Assembly: GCA_019359675.1 (NCBI GenBank)
Contig: JAHHGX010000081.1
Location: 1 to 64,000, forward strand
DNA: 64,000 nucleotides
DNA from: Calothrix sp. FI2-JRJ7
GTDB taxonomy: Bacteria; Cyanobacteriota; Cyanobacteriia; Cyanobacteriales; Nostocaceae
Direction of reading: 5' to 3'
This document shows, piece after piece, positions 62,338 to 64,000 of the stretch (positions are counted from its first letter, which is position 1; each line of letters starts with the position of its first letter). A model generated the notes under the pieces. The model was given only the letters and a program-made list of their open reading frames with translations, did not search any database and was not told the origin of the DNA. Position numbers and translations under genes: made by a program.

Positions 62338-62401
62338 GTAGGGTGCGTGACAGCCTGAAAAATTCAGCAAATAAACGAAAAATAAGCTGCTGTCACGCAC
62401 C
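62338..62401. repeat. Palindromic repeat, GTGACAGC stem variant (family A, copy 7)
   Basis: GTAGGGTGCGTGACAGC faces GCTGTCACGCACC; inner stem changed on both arms compared with GTGACGCTA copies. Confidence 0.78.
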
Positions 62402-62478
62402 AGTACTAATGAATGCCAGTAATTAGGATTTGGTGCTGAAAAATTATGAGGTAGCAATTTCTGTTCAGCAACGGAATC

Positions 62479-62784
62479 TTAGTCTCGGCAACGTTGCTTG
62501 CCACCGTGTTCTCCGCTAATGTTTTTACATCCCAACTTGCTTAAATAAGCGTGGCAAGATCCTGCACCTTTACCGCTTCCTAATTCTTCACCGTTTGCTC
62601 CTTTGCCATAACACTTAACTGTACCTGCTGTTGGATTGGCGCTTGTACTTACTCGTGAACTGGCAGTATGTGCCGATTGATTGGTCTGCGCTAGCAATAA
62701 GGAAGGAAATGCTACTACAGAAGCAAAAACTGATGCTGCTATCAAGGTGCTAAAAGAGGTAAACTTTAATGTCCGTAATTTCAT
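62479..62784 (-). CDS. Small secreted cysteine-rich protein
   Basis: The 101-residue product (ATG 62784 with a GGA upstream, rather than the TTG at 62793) begins with an export signal (SFSTLIAASVFASVVAFPSL, cleavage near LLAQT). The mature form ends with VKCYGKGANGEELGSGKGAG followed by SCHAYLSKLGCKNISGEHGG and KQRCRD: four cysteines and many Gly and Lys. The spacing suggests two disulfides or metal coordination. KCYG resembles the start of copper-buffering DUF2282 peptides, but the rest does not match, so I leave the function open. Confidence 0.65.
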   Translation of the reverse strand: MKLRTLKFTSFSTLIAASVFASVVAFPSLLLAQTNQSAHTASSRVSTSANPTAGTVKCYGKGANGEELGSGKGAGSCHAYLSKLGCKNISGEHGGKQRCRD

Positions 62785-62890
62785 TGTTTTCAATCCTGGT
62801 TAAAATTAGTTATTCGTTTGAGGTTTTGAATCTCTCACTTTTACATATGTCAATCCAGGAATATTTATGCAAGTTCGCAGCTACCTTTAC

Positions 62891-64000
62891 TTACAATATT
62901 GCCAAAACTCCTACAGGAGAACCCGAACCTGCTTGCAATAGCATTGGCGCCACGACAATTTTAAATCCACGCACAGGTAATTTATCAAGGTTTGTTAAAT
63001 TCTCTAAAACAATGCGGGGCTTTTCTAAGACCATCCGGTTAATAGTAAACGTCGTATCCAAACCACCATCAACACCATGTGTATCAATCCCTACTCCTGC
63101 TATTTGCCGCTCTCTAAGTAAAAACTTTGTTGCTTCGGTGCCAAACCCAGGAAAATGCATGTTACCATTTACGTCTTCACACATAAAAGCACTGGGGTCA
63201 TGCCATTTTGCTGACCATGCTGTATGCAATAAAACAACACAATCGTGAGGTATTTCACCGTGTAGCTCTTCCCAGTCCAAAATATCAGATACATTCAGCG
63301 TATAGTCAGGATTCTCTTGGGCTTTTGTACTGATATCAATTACAACTGCTGATGCTAATAATGATTCTGCTGGGTATTGGTCAATAGTGGTGCCGTCTTT
63401 ATAGAAACTGATTGGTGCGTTGATGTGAGTGGCGCTGTGTTCACCAATTGTTAGTTCGCGTAAAAAGTAACCGTGGGTTTTAATTTGTGCGGCAGGTGTA
63501 AATTTTACAGGTGGGTCGCCTTGCCATTGAGGAATGTTGTTACTAATAACATGGCTTAAATGAATTATATTATTGTCACTGCACAGGCAAGATGCCTGTG
63601 CTACATGTGTTTTTTGTACTACATTTGTACGTGCTACATTTGTCAATTTTTCCAGAGTAGCAGCCATGACATCGCGTGTTTGTCCAGTGACAGTACATAT
63701 TAATGCTTCTCTATAAACACGTTGTGCATTGTGGTGCTTATAATTTGCGGCGCCGCTAGAAACAGTAACAGCAGCATGAGCAATGCGTGTAGTTAATTCA
63801 ATAGCCCAAGCACGTAAATGTAACTTTTGTGCAAAACTAATATCTTTATTTACTAACGCATCACGAATAGTAGCGCGACAATCATTCAACTCATCCTGTA
63901 ACGAAACATAAGCATTGGTAATAAACGATAAATTTTTCTTGCGTGCTGCCACCTCAATAATATTCAAGCCAGCAAGCGCACATCCCGTAGCCAAAAAAGT
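62891..64000 (-). CDS. Acyl-CoA dehydrogenase-like/cyclase-family fusion, partial
   Basis: The frame remains open at the window edge, so the N-terminus is missing. Residues about 1-120 of the visible part are the C-terminal helical domain of an acyl-CoA dehydrogenase (LHLRAWAIELTTRIAHAAVT, HHNAQRVYREALICTVTGQT, MAATLEKL). From about 155 a cyclase/kynurenine-formamidase-like domain follows (IPQWQGDPPVKFTP, TIGEHSATHINAPISFYKDG, DCVVLLHTAWSAKWHD, GVGIDTHGVDGGLDTTFTIN). The metal motif reads HSATHINAP rather than the common H-x-GTH-x-D-x-P-x-H. The linker between the domains (KTHVAQASCLCSDNN) is encoded by a dispersed intergenic repeat (see 63575-63655). Confidence 0.78.
   Translation of the reverse strand, partial: TFLATGCALAGLNIIEVAARKKNLSFITNAYVSLQDELNDCRATIRDALVNKDISFAQKLHLRAWAIELTTRIAHAAVTVSSGAANYKHHNAQRVYREALICTVTGQTRDVMAATLEKLTNVARTNVVQKTHVAQASCLCSDNNIIHLSHVISNNIPQWQGDPPVKFTPAAQIKTHGYFLRELTIGEHSATHINAPISFYKDGTTIDQYPAESLLASAVVIDISTKAQENPDYTLNVSDILDWEELHGEIPHDCVVLLHTAWSAKWHDPSAFMCEDVNGNMHFPGFGTEATKFLLRERQIAGVGIDTHGVDGGLDTTFTINRMVLEKPRIVLENLTNLDKLPVRGFKIVVAPMLLQAGSGSPVGVLAIL
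63575..63655. repeat. Repeat units translated inside the fusion gene linker
   Basis: GCACAGGCAAGATGCCTGTG is a palindrome of the type normally seen between genes. It is followed by three TACATTTGT/TACATGTGT units (GTGCTACATGTG, GTACTACATTTG, GTGCTACATTTG). Together they encode the linker NVARTNVVQKTHVAQASCLC in frame. Confidence 0.65.

Noticed and set aside
1-64000. CRISPR array
   Set aside because: The dispersed palindromes are single or variable copies with no regular repeat-spacer arrangement; no cas gene is present.
1-64000. tRNA or rRNA genes
   Set aside because: No cloverleaf-consistent T-arm sequence or conserved rRNA stretch was recognised in intergenic regions.

Overview
The window looks like chromosomal DNA of a filamentous, probably heterocyst-type cyanobacterium (Nostocales-like). 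Support comes from the oxidative pentose phosphate cluster fbp-tal-zwf-opcA, a valyl-tRNA synthetase carrying the cyanobacterial CAAD membrane domain, an intein-bearing B12-dependent ribonucleotide reductase, an RRM-glycine RNA-binding protein, DUF4079/DUF1997/DUF3084 families, many PAS/GAF histidine kinases, and short palindromic intergenic repeats typical of these genomes. G+C is roughly 40% by eye. The common cyanobacterial octamer HIP1 (GCGATCGC) was not found. The hexamer GGCGCC instead occurs about 110 times, against roughly 4-5 expected, and looks like an alternate highly iterated palindrome.

Layout. 0-0.9 kb: an internally deleted P-type ATPase and an oxidoreductase scrap. 0.9-7.5 kb: a signalling and redox cluster (DUF4079 membrane protein, two histidine kinases, an OmpR-type regulator, a secreted protein, a DM13 lipoprotein, an EamA permease). 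Three of its promoters share an 11-bp-period direct repeat built on CTGAG. 7.5-18 kb: a frameshifted antitoxin, a hybrid kinase, a lipoprotein, valS with CAAD, a methyltransferase, a secreted protein, and an LRV-repeat gene with an in-frame stop. 18-27 kb: a UbiB-family kinase, recN, a kinase-like protein, two PRC-barrel/DUF2382 stress proteins, a short DUF3084 protein and a CBS-like histidine kinase. 27.7-39 kb: a permease operon, a coiled-coil protein, a Cas4-like PD-(D/E)XK protein with four cysteines, a GNAT enzyme, DUF4079, DUF1997, an SDR, a histidine kinase split by a 137-bp MITE, and S-formylglutathione hydrolase. 39-46.5 kb: cobB, then opcA-zwf-tal-fbp (transcribed fbp to opcA), then an RNA-binding protein. 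46.5-49.5 kb: a decayed accessory patch (glycosidase remnant, SAV_2336/vWA-like remnant, an unrecognised protein). 49.5-57.6 kb: nrdJ with a 407-residue homing-endonuclease intein, a PPOX flavoprotein, a VKOR-like protein, Uma2 remnants, a HEAT-like protein and cysE. 57.7-64 kb: DUF1338, a class III aminotransferase and an aldehyde dehydrogenase, which together could degrade lysine or 2-aminoadipate. After these come a Cys-rich secreted protein and, cut by the window end, an acyl-CoA-dehydrogenase-like/cyclase fusion.

Two gene sets look worth functional study. The first is the 0.9-7.5 kb cluster, where a b561-like membrane protein, a DM13 lipoprotein and a two-component system share a candidate operator. 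The second is the DUF1338-aminotransferase-aldehyde dehydrogenase set. Short palindromes are a third theme. One family keeps its stem paired while the stem sequence varies, several copies supply the stop codon of the gene they abut, and one repeat unit of another type appears to be translated inside the fusion gene. Positions and motifs were read by eye; no database search was possible.
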